A DNA stretch of 64,000 nucleotides, taken from positions 3,534,001 through 3,598,000 of the forward strand of contig NZ_CP136693.1 in the NCBI RefSeq assembly GCF_032922745.1, written 5' to 3'. Position numbers and translations under genes: made by a program. How positions within the stretch are numbered: the stretch's first letter is position 1; each line of letters opens with the position of its first letter. Under the pieces are notes generated by a model. It was not told the DNA's origin and ran no database searches. It was given only the letters and a program-made list of their open reading frames with translations. The DNA comes from Marinobacter salarius (lineage in GTDB: Bacteria; Pseudomonadota; Gammaproteobacteria; Pseudomonadales; Oleiphilaceae). Shown here in pieces: positions 23,857 to 31,273 of this stretch.

Positions 23857-24262
23857 TGGATACTTCAATGTACCACTTCGGTTTGATACGCCCGAAATCT
23901 CTACGAGTGTTGGATTTCAGTGCTTTCTTGGAATCCAACACCTTTGCCTCGCCATACTCCCGGGTAAAAACAACCCAATGCCAAAACGGCTTGCCTCGCT
24001 CAATACGCCATTTAATAGCCATCAGCGCTTTATCTGGCAGGCTCTCCCATGATTTAAAAGGAGTTTCTTCGGAGGATGCGGAGATGCCGAATTCACGCAA
24101 CAGTGCTCGAACATGCTCTGTTTCTGACCAGAGCGCTGTGTCTGCCGCATATATGCCCAGCGCGTTTGCCTTTTGCTTGGCCTCCGCATAACTGACACCG
24201 GCAAGAGCAGCACTTGCCGCAATACCGCAACCAGTTGGCTCTTCCTGGATGACAGGTTCCAT
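23852..24262 (-). CDS. C39-like cysteine-peptidase-fold protein
   Basis: 136 residues. TGCGIAASAALAGVSY near residues 10-25 carries the expected nucleophile Cys, and EEPTG before it can give the oxyanion Gln/Glu position. HWVVF near 94 and VLDSKKAL near 107 fit the His and Asp of papain-like C39 domains. There is no transporter fusion or signal peptide, so it is not a bacteriocin exporter; it may process a cytoplasmic target. The stop is in the attC38 core. Confidence 0.7.
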   Translation of the reverse strand: MEPVIQEEPTGCGIAASAALAGVSYAEAKQKANALGIYAADTALWSETEHVRALLREFGISASSEETPFKSWESLPDKALMAIKWRIERGKPFWHWVVFTREYGEAKVLDSKKALKSNTRRDFGRIKPKWYIEVSN

Positions 24263-24274
24263 AGCTTTACCAAT

Positions 24275-24357
24275 TAACGCTGAGCTAAGCGGCGCCCTGA
24301 CAAGGGCGTCCGGTGGACGGCCGCTAGGCCGGGAACAGACTTAAGCGACTGGTTATG
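24275..24357 (-). repeat. attC39
   Basis: Family 3. Cores at 24275 and 24352. It closes the cassette of 24368-24664. Confidence 0.9.
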
Positions 24358-24367
24358 TGGCATGCAT

Positions 24368-24664
24368 TCACGACGCACCAAAGTTCTCCCACGGAGCGAG
24401 GAGCACCGCAATGGTGAACGGTACTGCTAAACCAACCAGGCAAACCAAAATTGCTTCCGTCAGTGAGGCATTGTCACCATTGCCAATCTCCGTTTTCGGA
24501 AAATGCCCAATGCTCAGTGCCCGACAAATGGGCCAACCAAAATACCAGGCCAAGTTCACTATAAGGTATTCCCAAGCCGCGACGACGAGCCAAACCATTG
24601 ATCTTGCAGCTAAACCGAGTAATTTCAGTAGCCAGCCAATTATGCCTACGCCTATCTCTTCCAT
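24368..24664 (-). CDS. Cassette membrane protein (98 aa)
   Basis: 98 residues, AAGGAAAG before the ATG. There is a long hydrophobic N-terminal region (about residues 4-42, probably two segments), a polar loop (HFPKTEIGNGDN) and a C-terminal segment (AILVCLVGLAVPFTIAVLL). No family is recognised. Confidence 0.7.
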   Translation of the reverse strand: MEEIGVGIIGWLLKLLGLAARSMVWLVVAAWEYLIVNLAWYFGWPICRALSIGHFPKTEIGNGDNASLTEAILVCLVGLAVPFTIAVLLAPWENFGAS

Positions 24665-24683
24665 GTTCGGCTTTCCTTACACA

Positions 24684-24769
24684 TAACGCATAGGTAACCG
24701 GCGCCGGAGCGCCAGCGGAGGGAACCAAAAGCGGTACGCTTTTGGCGTCCGGTTGACCGACTGGTTATG
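24684..24769 (-). repeat. attC40
   Basis: Family 2. Cores at 24684 and 24764. It closes the cassette of 24765-25130. Confidence 0.9.
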
Positions 24770-25130
24770 GCTGCTCATTCCGCCTCACGATACCGATGAC
24801 CAACTTGCCGCAACCTAGCGCCAACAAAAGCATCGATAGAATCTGCACTACGCTGATGGCTATAAAGTACCACTGGTATTTGTCTTGGGCTTCTTTTTTG
24901 GCTGAAGAGAACTTTTTCAGGAAGTCATCATTTTTCATAAGACTCGAAAGCTGCTCTTTCGACATAAATTCCCAGGTTTCGAGATTCCAAGGCTCCTGAC
25001 TAAGCACGCTCACGCGAATCTCTTTCTCCAACCTTTCCTGAAGAACGCTTCGACCTGTTTCCAATACAGATTCGACCAAGTTCACGAGAAAGAAAAAGAC
25101 GAAAATGGTAAAACAAACTTTAAGCTTCAC
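24765..25130 (-). CDS. Cassette membrane protein with two TM segments (121 aa)
   Basis: 121 residues from a GTG at 25130 with AGGGAAG upstream. There is one N-terminal membrane segment, a central charged helical region of about 65 residues (QERLEKEIRV ... KKFSSAKKEAQDKY), and a second segment near residues 88-110. This puts the middle region on one side of the membrane, probably outside. Function unknown. The stop is in the attC40 core. Confidence 0.7.
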   Translation of the reverse strand: MKLKVCFTIFVFFFLVNLVESVLETGRSVLQERLEKEIRVSVLSQEPWNLETWEFMSKEQLSSLMKNDDFLKKFSSAKKEAQDKYQWYFIAISVVQILSMLLLALGCGKLVIGIVRRNEQP

Positions 25131-25148
25131 TCGACTTCCCTGTGGGCA

Positions 25149-25228
25149 TAACGTCGCCAACACGCGCAGCTTTGCAGTGGAGGCAAAGCCGAAACGAAAA
25201 AGCTGTCGCGGTGCTTGGCCTTGTTATG
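25149..25228 (-). repeat. attC41 (variant core)
   Basis: The left core reads TAACGTC instead of TAACGCC; right core GTTAT at 25223. The interior is related to family 1 (GCCAACACGCGCAGC). It closes the SnoaL-like cassette. Confidence 0.85.
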
Positions 25229-25242
25229 CAACTGACACATTC

Positions 25243-25653
25243 TCAAGAATCCCCTATAGGTTTAGATATGTGTTGGTGCTTAATTATCCAAGAGCCATTT
25301 TCCTTTCTCAGGCAAAAAGTCGCACGGACCAAATCCTGAAACGTCCTTCCGTCTGGTAGCGTACCACCACAACGAATGAAACTGTATGCGAACGCAACGT
25401 CTTGGCTGGCAGTAATGGATAGGTTTTCAAGGTTGAAAGTAGCTTCACCCTGAGACTCCGGCTGCCACTCTTCCCAGCTACGGCGATACGATTCGGCACT
25501 CACATATTTCATGGGAGGCAGAACATCGAATATCACAAGATCGATGGCATGATTTTTCAGGATGTCATCCTGCCGGCCCTCGCGTGTCGCAGCAGCCCAG
25601 GATTCCAGCACGGTGCGAATTTCGGACTCTGTCGCGGAATTGTTACTCATCAT
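25243..25653 (-). CDS. SnoaL-like / nuclear transport factor 2-fold protein
   Basis: 136 residues. IRTVLESWAAATREGRQDDI at the start, the DLVIFDVLPP strand with a following Trp-rich segment, and GSWIIKHQHIS at the end are the pattern of SnoaL/DUF4440 ketosteroid-isomerase-like folds. These make cone-shaped pockets used by varied enzymes, so no substrate is proposed. CCAGGAG precedes the ATG. Confidence 0.8.
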   Translation of the reverse strand: MMSNNSATESEIRTVLESWAAATREGRQDDILKNHAIDLVIFDVLPPMKYVSAESYRRSWEEWQPESQGEATFNLENLSITASQDVAFAYSFIRCGGTLPDGRTFQDLVRATFCLRKENGSWIIKHQHISKPIGDS

Positions 25654-25671
25654 TCATGCTCCTGGTTATGA

Positions 25672-25699
25672 AATATACACTCATTAGTCGAATGACCAA
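25672..25699 (-). promoter_or_regulatory. Possible cassette-internal promoter
   Basis: On the minus strand TTGGTC (25694-25699), 16-bp spacer, TATATT (25672-25677), followed by a ribosome binding site and the SnoaL-like gene. It lies in an AT-rich 100-bp leader, unusual for this array. Confidence 0.4.
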
Positions 25700-25762
25700 T
25701 CGAGAATTCGACAGGTGCTGAAAAAATTTGTAGTTCTCCAATCTAATATTCGAGCGGATGCA

Positions 25763-25863
25763 TAACGCCAATATTCAGCGGCGACCTTTACGCAGCGAAG
25801 CGGAGAAAAGGGCGTCCGGTGGAGGCCCATCAGGGCCGGAACGAACTGGAATGACTGGTTATA
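25763..25863 (-). repeat. attC42
   Basis: Family 3, long form. Cores at 25763 and 25858. It closes the first GNAT cassette. Confidence 0.9.
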
Positions 25864-25864
25864 C

Positions 25865-26374
25865 CTAATCCTCGGTTTTAGCCATAAATACCGCATCTTG
25901 CCCGTATGCGGATAAACCTCTCTTAATCGACTCACCTGCATGCACAACTTTGAAGCCATGACGCATCCAATACGATGACGCTCCTTGGATAGCAACCAAG
26001 AATATCCGTTTGTACCCCCTGTGCTTTGCGGAAGCTAGCACAGTGTTAAGCATGTGTTTCGCAGCGCCGACCTTACGGACGGTAGGAGTAACCGCCATAT
26101 CATGGATGCACAAGCTATCCGCACTTGGAGGCACGGGATACTCAGCGCCATCCAGGTCGGGTATTTCACCGAACACCCATGGAAAAGATACAACATAGCC
26201 TACTACCAGCTCCCCCTGTACTGCCGTGAAACAAAAATCAGGGGAGGCAGAGAGCTTTGCGGAGAACGAATCTACAGATTCAAGAATGCTCTCGCTGTAG
26301 CACTCCCGCTGTATGCGAGAAACCTCCGGGAGGTCAGACTGTGACATTTTTCGGATTTTCACGTTGGCACACAT
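25865..26374 (-). CDS. GNAT-family N-acetyltransferase
   Basis: 169 residues from the ATG at 26374 (MCANVKIRK). GELVVGYVVSFPW and SLCIHDMAVTPTVRKVGAAK include the acetyl-CoA-binding motif A region (V-x-P-x-x-R-x-x-G-x-A). The C-terminal SYWMRHGFKVV is typical of the fold. Family members acetylate small amines or proteins; the substrate is unknown. A frame extending to 26449 reads attC43 and is rejected. Confidence 0.85.
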   Translation of the reverse strand: MCANVKIRKMSQSDLPEVSRIQRECYSESILESVDSFSAKLSASPDFCFTAVQGELVVGYVVSFPWVFGEIPDLDGAEYPVPPSADSLCIHDMAVTPTVRKVGAAKHMLNTVLASAKHRGYKRIFLVAIQGASSYWMRHGFKVVHAGESIKRGLSAYGQDAVFMAKTED

Positions 26375-26392
26375 CCCGACCCATTTAGGTAT

Positions 26393-26457
26393 AAACGCCT
26401 GCGTCACGGGTGGCGAAAAGCGCAGCTTTTTGACATCCTGTGCACGCACTTGTTAGA
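26393..26457 (-). repeat. attC43 (degenerate left core)
   Basis: The left core reads TAAACGCC, with an extra A relative to TAACGCC; the right core is GTTAG at 26452. The inner arms (GTCACGGGTGGCG ... GACATCCTGTGC) support an attC. It closes the second GNAT cassette. Confidence 0.75.
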
Positions 26458-26471
26458 AGTTTTTTCGCTCA

Positions 26472-26936
26472 TTATTTACCTACTGGAATATGGTAAGTTG
26501 TAAAATACCGACCTAATTGTTCTGTTTTATGAACTTTAGTGGCCATTTTATTTAGTGCCTTGTACTCAGGCCTACTTTCGAGTAAATGAAATAGTATTTC
26601 TTTATGCCCTAACTCATTAGCCCAACACATGAGCACTTTAAAAATTGGAATGCCAAAACCCCAGAATTTTTGTGAGATAACAACAGCTAACTCAAAACCA
26701 TTATCATCTGGCTGAATTCCACACCAACCAGCTAAAACCCCACCTATATAAACTGCCCGAATACGACAACCCTCTATCGCATCCACTTTAATTTTATCTC
26801 CCATCCACTCTTGAAGGCTGGCTGCATCAAAATATGGATGATCGATTAAATGTGTTCTCAGAGAATCCTCATTGACGACTGCCATGAAGTCTTCTGGATT
26901 CACTTGATTAAAACACAAAAATTCAATTTCACTCAT
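26472..26936 (-). CDS. GNAT-like acetyltransferase
   Basis: 154 residues. CRIRAVYIGGVLAGWCGIQP followed by FELAVVISQKFWGFGIPIF matches the beta4 strand and the pyrophosphate-loop region of GNAT folds. The C-terminal ALNKMATKV fits the later helix. Its base composition is AT-richer than that of most neighbours. Substrate unknown. Confidence 0.75.
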   Translation of the reverse strand: MSEIEFLCFNQVNPEDFMAVVNEDSLRTHLIDHPYFDAASLQEWMGDKIKVDAIEGCRIRAVYIGGVLAGWCGIQPDDNGFELAVVISQKFWGFGIPIFKVLMCWANELGHKEILFHLLESRPEYKALNKMATKVHKTEQLGRYFTTYHIPVGK

Positions 26937-26949
26937 ATCTCAATACTTC

Positions 26950-27029
26950 TAACGCTTGCAGCATGCGCGCCTACGAAATGAAGCCGAAGGCGCAATGTAG
27001 TAGGCGTCGCCGTGCCTGCACTTGTTATG
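26950..27029 (-). repeat. attC44
   Basis: Family 1. Cores at 26950 and 27024. It closes the VOC cassette. Confidence 0.9.
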
Positions 27030-27411
27030 TTGCAGTTGCATATGACGACACCTCGATCAAATTATGATCTGGATCTCGGAAATAAAACGACTGAATTGGT
27101 CCTACCGCCCCCGTACGTGAAACGATACCCTCAATGATACAGACGCTCTTTTCCGAAACTCGATCGTAGGCTTCGCTGATAGGCAAATCTGTAATAAAGC
27201 ATACGTCGGCTGAACCTGGCGTAGGCGAGTTAGCTTTTGGCTCAAATTCTTTACCTGATTCATGCAAATTGATCTTTTGAGCACCAAACTTCAACGCAAC
27301 TCGTCCCGTACCGAAAATTTCTTGCTCCATACCTAGCACTTCCGTATAGAAGCGAACTGTATCCTCTATGCTGCGAACAGTTAGGACTATGTGGTCAAGG
27401 CGCGATATCAC
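27025..27411 (-). CDS. VOC-family (glyoxalase/bleomycin-resistance fold) protein
   Basis: 128 residues from a GTG at 27411, set by AGGAGAG. LDHIVLTVRSIEDTVRFYTE at the start and FYFRDPDHNLIEVSSY at the end are VOC landmarks. His 7, Glu 52-region and Glu near 121 could bind a metal, as in the fold's enzymes. Candidate roles are small-molecule binding or lyase/dioxygenase activity. The stop is in the attC44 core. Confidence 0.9.
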   Translation of the reverse strand: MISRLDHIVLTVRSIEDTVRFYTEVLGMEQEIFGTGRVALKFGAQKINLHESGKEFEPKANSPTPGSADVCFITDLPISEAYDRVSEKSVCIIEGIVSRTGAVGPIQSFYFRDPDHNLIEVSSYATAT

Positions 27412-27432
27412 TGCTTAACTCTCCTCGCAACA

Positions 27433-27516
27433 TAACGCTCTTGTTTAGCGGCGCCCTGACAAGGGCGTCCGGTGTAGGGCCGCCAGGCCCGGAACGTACT
27501 ACAACTATTTGTTAAA
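27433..27516 (-). repeat. attC45
   Basis: Family 3. Cores at 27433 and 27511. It closes the cassette of 27512-27928. Confidence 0.9.
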
Positions 27517-27928
27517 CAGCGCCACACTTTGAAGCCGCAAGATCCACCAATTTCTCGTAATAGTGAGGCTCTACCTCGTATTCGTGCGCATCTTGAATTC
27601 TCGGATCACCGTCCAGCTCTGCTATGGCCAGAAGAACCCTCAGCTCATGCCCGGCTACACGAAATGACTCAGCAGGGGCTGTTCGGCCAAAAGCTTGGTG
27701 CAACCAGACAGAGAAGCGCGCAAACAAGCTATTTTTCTCTGCCGCATGGAATCGAACTCGATTCTGCGCCACGCGGATGATTTGATCGTCAGAATATTTG
27801 AGCTGATTGGCATATCTTCGCGCATCGTCTGCCCATTTGCCCCGTGGGGGGATAGACAACCGATCCTCGCGAATAAGGTTGCGCCTGATCTCACTATCAA
27901 TATTTCTATAGCTTTCCTTTGCCACCAC
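27512..27928 (-). CDS. Cassette protein of unknown function (138 aa)
   Basis: 138 residues from a GTG at 27928 with AAGGAA upstream. It is basic in the N-terminal half and acidic at the C-terminus (EYEVEPHYYEKLVDLAAS). It is helical, with no membrane segment or signal. No family is recognised. The stop is in the attC45 core. Confidence 0.65.
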   Translation of the reverse strand: MVAKESYRNIDSEIRRNLIREDRLSIPPRGKWADDARRYANQLKYSDDQIIRVAQNRVRFHAAEKNSLFARFSVWLHQAFGRTAPAESFRVAGHELRVLLAIAELDGDPRIQDAHEYEVEPHYYEKLVDLAASKCGAV

Positions 27929-27950
27929 GAACTCAATATTCCTTATTGTT

Positions 27951-28033
27951 TAACGCTGAGCTTAGCGGCGCCCTGACAAGGGCGTCCGGTGGACGGCCGT
28001 CAGGCCGGGAGCGTACTACAGCGACTGGTTAGC
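27951..28033 (-). repeat. attC46
   Basis: Family 3. Cores at 27951 and 28028. It closes a type B gene-less cassette. Identical to attC53. Confidence 0.9.
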
Positions 28034-28374
28034 TGGGGGCATCACTGAAGCCCGGTCCGTGGCAACCAACATCGCAGCCCACACCGCTGCCCTTGCACCC
28101 AGATTCGCCGGCGCATCATTATTGGAACCACCACCAATGATGCGGTGAATGAACCTGAACATCAGAATAGCAGGTAAGCAAGGAACCCACTCTCGGCGGA
28201 CAGCCCCACACGGCTAACTCCAATTTCGAAACCAGCGCCGGTGACCAATTGCGCTGCCAGCAACACGCCAATTTCTCGGGCCTTGGCAGAGCAACAAGCC
28301 TGCCGGTTTTGCTGCCAGTTTTCGGCCAAGGCCATGAGCATCCAACCACCCGAAAAGTGCAAAGCCACACCAGC
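28034..28374 (-). other. Gene-less cassette, type B (copy 3)
   Basis: 341 bp; the unit 27951-28374 reads identically to 31191-31614. Conserved GAATGAACCTGAAC block near 28147 and the pair GGGCCTTGGC / CGGCCAAGGCC near 28279 and 28322. A 73-codon minus-strand frame (MALAGVALHF) exists, but the related copy at 8916 has a stop inside it. Confidence 0.75.
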
Positions 28375-28448
28375 TAACGCCATGCGAAGCGGCCGATTTG
28401 GAGGCGCACCCGCGCCGGAAAACCGGTCCGCTTGCGCTACTGGTTATA
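28375..28448 (-). repeat. attC47
   Basis: Mixed type (GCGAAGCGGCCGATTTGG ... CCGGTCCGCTTGCGC). Cores at 28375 and 28443. It closes the zinc-ribbon membrane cassette. Confidence 0.85.
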
Positions 28449-28476
28449 TCAGACCTCACTCTCGTAAGGCACTACG

Positions 28477-28929
28477 CTACCAGCCGGTCAATAAATCCAG
28501 AGCATGCGGGAACGTAAACACCGCAAGAATCAGTGCAATAACTCCTATGTACACAACCCTATAAAATTCAAAAAGTTTCGGGTCAACATCTTTATAGATG
28601 ACCTTGTACTGAACCAATACCTTATGCTTTGACATCAAGTAGACCTCTCCTCCCAATAAGGGAGGAACAACCACAGCAGCAAAATACTCTTTCTCCAGAT
28701 CCACTCCCAAGAACAAGACGCTCGTAAAACATACCGCTAGGAGAAGAAACCCCGCTATGAGAAGGCCTACACGGCTTTTTACGTATGGTTTAAGAGTCTC
28801 AACATTGGTTTCAAAGTATCCAATCGAAATGCTTACGATCTCATGGCATTGCGCGCACACATACCCTCTATTCGTGGGAGAAGGCATTGTCGACCCGCAC
28901 TTGGGGCACACAGAGTAGTATCCACTCAT
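28477..28929 (-). CDS. Zinc-ribbon membrane protein
   Basis: 150 residues. CPKC at 8-11 and CAQC at 25-28 form an N-terminal zinc ribbon. Membrane segments follow near 55-74, 82-95 and 125-142, with a basic loop between the second and third. It has the same general plan as the protein at 18981 but is unrelated in sequence. Function unknown. Confidence 0.75.
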   Translation of the reverse strand: MSGYYSVCPKCGSTMPSPTNRGYVCAQCHEIVSISIGYFETNVETLKPYVKSRVGLLIAGFLLLAVCFTSVLFLGVDLEKEYFAAVVVPPLLGGEVYLMSKHKVLVQYKVIYKDVDPKLFEFYRVVYIGVIALILAVFTFPHALDLLTGW

Positions 28930-28935
28930 AAGATT

Positions 28936-29036
28936 TAACGCCGATGTTAAGCGGCGACCTTTTTGGAGCGAAGCGGAGAAAAGGGCGTCCGGTGGACGGC
29001 CGTCAGGCCGGGAACGAACTTGAACGACTGGTTACA
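28936..29036 (-). repeat. attC48
   Basis: Family 3, long form. Cores at 28936 and 29031 (GTTAC). It closes the first ABM cassette. Identical to attC57. Confidence 0.9.
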
Positions 29037-29052
29037 AAGCAAGTACACCCGT

Positions 29053-29379
29053 TTACCCCCGCTGCTCTGCCGAAAACTGATGTTCGATGACTTCATAGTG
29101 CTGCACCGAAAGGTCGGGCTCAAGCTGATAAACCTCATCTTCCGGGTAAAGGCGCGCCTGCGAAATATCGTTGCCAGCGAACGCCTTGATCGATTCCAGG
29201 TTGTCCCAGTACGTGATGAGGGTGAGTTCAATTTCGGCCGCCAAGGAACGGCGTAAAATCTGAGCGCCGAGAAAGCCTGGTGTTGCGGACGAATCCTTGA
29301 TGCCGGTTTGGTAAAGATAGCCTGTGAACCCTTCATTGTGGGCTTCAGGCACTCGGCATTTCCATTCCCTGGCGATCAT
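29053..29379 (-). CDS. Antibiotic biosynthesis monooxygenase (ABM)-like protein, copy 1
   Basis: 108 residues from the ATG at 29379 (MIAREWKCRV). REWKCRVP, GFLGAQILRR, ELTLITYWDNLESIKAFAG and QARLYPEDE are the strand-helix pattern of the dimeric ABM ferredoxin-like fold. Members include cofactor-free oxygenases and haem-degrading enzymes; the role is unknown here. The unit 28936-29403 recurs at 35235-35702, next to attI. An in-frame extension to 29589 reads upstream attC and cassette sequence and is rejected. Confidence 0.85.
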   Translation of the reverse strand: MIAREWKCRVPEAHNEGFTGYLYQTGIKDSSATPGFLGAQILRRSLAAEIELTLITYWDNLESIKAFAGNDISQARLYPEDEVYQLEPDLSVQHYEVIEHQFSAEQRG

Positions 29380-29403
29380 CGCTATGCACTTTCCCTTGCT
29401 TTG

Positions 29404-29488
29404 TAACGCTGAGGTAACCGGCGCCGGAGCGCAGCGAAGGGAACCAAAAGCGGTACGCTTTTGGCGTCCGGTTGACCGCCTGGTTAAT
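29404..29488 (-). repeat. attC49
   Basis: Family 2. Cores at 29404 and 29483. It closes a type C cassette. Confidence 0.9.
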
Positions 29489-29796
29489 GGCCGTTCACCA
29501 CCGTGGTTGAGTCTGAAATTAAAGGCCGCATGCCCTCTCCCGGACAGATTGCACCAACTCAACGAATGGCGAAAGGAACCAGAACGCAAACGCTGCCGGC
29601 CCGATTACCGTTTAAGACGGACGGCCCCACGACTGGGGCACACCATGAATACCAACACCGCTGACCATTGTGGCAACCAAACCAGACAGCGTATTTTCCG
29701 GCCTTGGCGATCATCAGAGTAAGCGGACTTTGCAACGAAAGCTGGTGCCAAGGCCTTTGCACCGGACCAGCCAAAAACTCACAAATGCCGGGCCAA
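29489..29796 (-). other. Gene-less cassette, type C (copy 7)
   Basis: About 308 bp without a supported gene, 14 kb from the other type C copies. GGCCTTGGC begins at 29700 and GCCAAGGCC near 29747. It has diverged in the loop while both arms are intact. Confidence 0.8.
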
Positions 29797-29906
29797 TAAC
29801 GCCTGCATTTGCGCGCAGGAACGGAGTGTGGCCTTTTGTGCGACAGTGGCGAAGCCACGCACAAAAGGCCACACGTAGTGACTGTCCGCAAGATGCACTG
29901 GTTATA
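29797..29906 (-). repeat. attC50 (110 bp, long hairpin)
   Basis: Cores at 29797 and 29901. It holds a 17-bp perfect inverted repeat, GTGTGGCCTTTTGTGCG / CGCACAAAAGGCCACAC. The longest attC in the array. It closes the cassette of 29902-30237. Confidence 0.9.
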
Positions 29907-30237
29907 CGTTTTTGTTGATGCCATAGTATTTTTTACACGTTGCCCAAAACTGCTCTTTTTTACCTTTTACATTATCGAAATAATCTTCGAAAAAGTAGTT
30001 GCGAAACCATGGAGGTGGATACGCATAAAGTTCGCCGTCCTCGCCCTTTTCACTGAGCCAAAACTTGGGCATTTCAGAGTCAATGATTTCAAATTGCTCT
30101 GGCTCATATAGGTAAGGCTCATTTTCATCACATATTACCCTAAAGGAATCACCTTCAATACCAAGGACAATATACTGTTTACCTATTGTCATATTTTGAG
30201 CTTGGTCTTCTAGGTATTTGATGAATCTTGCTTTCAT
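29902..30237 (-). CDS. Cassette protein of unknown function (111 aa)
   Basis: 111 residues, AT-rich relative to its neighbours. The first half looks like a small beta barrel (KQYIVLGIEGDSFRVICDEN ... FEIID). Then an aromatic segment (YPPPWFRNYFFEDYF) and a basic C-terminus follow. It resembles SH3-like cassette proteins in composition only. The stop is in the attC50 core. Confidence 0.65.
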   Translation of the reverse strand: MKARFIKYLEDQAQNMTIGKQYIVLGIEGDSFRVICDENEPYLYEPEQFEIIDSEMPKFWLSEKGEDGELYAYPPPWFRNYFFEDYFDNVKGKKEQFWATCKKYYGINKNV

Positions 30238-30247
30238 TTTTTACGTA

Positions 30248-30330
30248 TAACGCCGGCCATAAGCGGCGCCCTGACAAGGGCGTCCGGTGGAGGGCCATCG
30301 GCCCGGAACAGACTTAATGGCATTGTTAAC
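30248..30330 (-). repeat. attC51
   Basis: Family 3. Cores at 30248 and 30325. It closes the Imm8 cassette. Confidence 0.9.
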
Positions 30331-30676
30331 TGGCATGAGGCACGTAACCCTCGAACTCCCATCCAAGGGTTCGGGATAATTTATTGGAAACCTCGCCCCA
30401 GTCCGAACCCGTACATTGGGTAACCAGCTTATTAACAGCTTCCTCTATACCTGACCAAGAAAACTCTGGAAGAAGTAAGTAGCCTCTCAACCACGACGGA
30501 GCGGGCAAAGATTTGACGGCAGCTGGCGTAACCACCTCGAAAGAGAAAACCTCAGCCCCTTCACTTTCAGAAGGTCCGATTTCCACCTCTATCAAGACAC
30601 AACAATTTTCGGGATCGTCCGGAAGTGAACCGTAGTCCAAATCCGGGCTCATGATACTCTTGACCCGAGCGTACAT
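30326..30676 (-). CDS. Immunity protein 8 (Imm8)-family protein
   Basis: 116 residues, AAAGGATC before the ATG. CCVLIEVEIGPSESEGAEVF, FEVVTPAAVKSL, GYLLLPEFSWSGIEEAV and LSRTLGWEFEGYVP follow the Imm8 pattern. Imm8 proteins normally protect against polymorphic-toxin effectors encoded next to them; no toxin is present in this cassette or window, so it is an orphan immunity gene. The stop is in the attC51 core. Confidence 0.8.
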   Translation of the reverse strand: MYARVKSIMSPDLDYGSLPDDPENCCVLIEVEIGPSESEGAEVFSFEVVTPAAVKSLPAPSWLRGYLLLPEFSWSGIEEAVNKLVTQCTGSDWGEVSNKLSRTLGWEFEGYVPHAS

Positions 30677-30694
30677 TGCTGATCCTTTGCTAGT

Positions 30695-30792
30695 TAACGC
30701 CAGCGCACAACGGCGCCCTTGTAATGGAGGCGCAGCCGCAATGAAAAGGGCGTCCGGCGGCCATCGGCCGCGTATTGATGCGCCTTGTTAAA
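30695..30792 (-). repeat. attC52
   Basis: Family 4. Cores at 30695 and 30787. It closes the cassette of 30794-31168. Confidence 0.9.
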
Positions 30793-30793
30793 T

Positions 30794-31168
30794 TTAGTTG
30801 CGACCGACGACATGGATTACCCCTGCAGCAATGAGCGCGATTATGGCGACAATGTCTGCGATGACGACCTTGCGAACGGACTCATTGCAACCGCCAACTG
30901 ACCACGCAATCGCGATGAAGGACACAACGCTGACGAGGCCCGCAACAATAGCCAATGTTTGCAACGATGGCCGAAACGCCGCATACACCAAGAACAGACC
31001 GAGAAGCCCGAACAGGATAGCCCGGTGGCGCATCAGGATTTCGATATTGGGCTCTCCCAGGGAAATGCCGTATAAAGCGGCCAATCGCTCCGCGCCCAAA
31101 ACTCCAGAAACGGGCAAGAGATGAATAATGCCTACGAGCACCAGTAAGCCTGTGACAACTTTCTCCAT
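30794..31168 (-). CDS. Small four-TM membrane protein (DoxX-like layout)
   Basis: 124 residues, GGAGGAAACG before the ATG. Four membrane segments: residues 4-24, 47-65, 71-90 and 99-120. RHRAILFGLLGLFLVYAA is a recognisable core of a small membrane-protein family that is sometimes mislabelled phosphopantetheine adenylyltransferase. No enzyme motif is present. Function unknown. Confidence 0.75.
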   Translation of the reverse strand: MEKVVTGLLVLVGIIHLLPVSGVLGAERLAALYGISLGEPNIEILMRHRAILFGLLGLFLVYAAFRPSLQTLAIVAGLVSVVSFIAIAWSVGGCNESVRKVVIADIVAIIALIAAGVIHVVGRN

Positions 31169-31190
31169 TAGTGCGTTTCCTCCCTGAATT

Positions 31191-31273
31191 TAACGCTGAG
31201 CTTAGCGGCGCCCTGACAAGGGCGTCCGGTGGACGGCCGTCAGGCCGGGAGCGTACTACAGCGACTGGTTAGC
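31191..31273 (-). repeat. attC53
   Basis: Family 3, identical to attC46. Cores at 31191 and 31268. It closes the second identical type B cassette. Confidence 0.9.
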
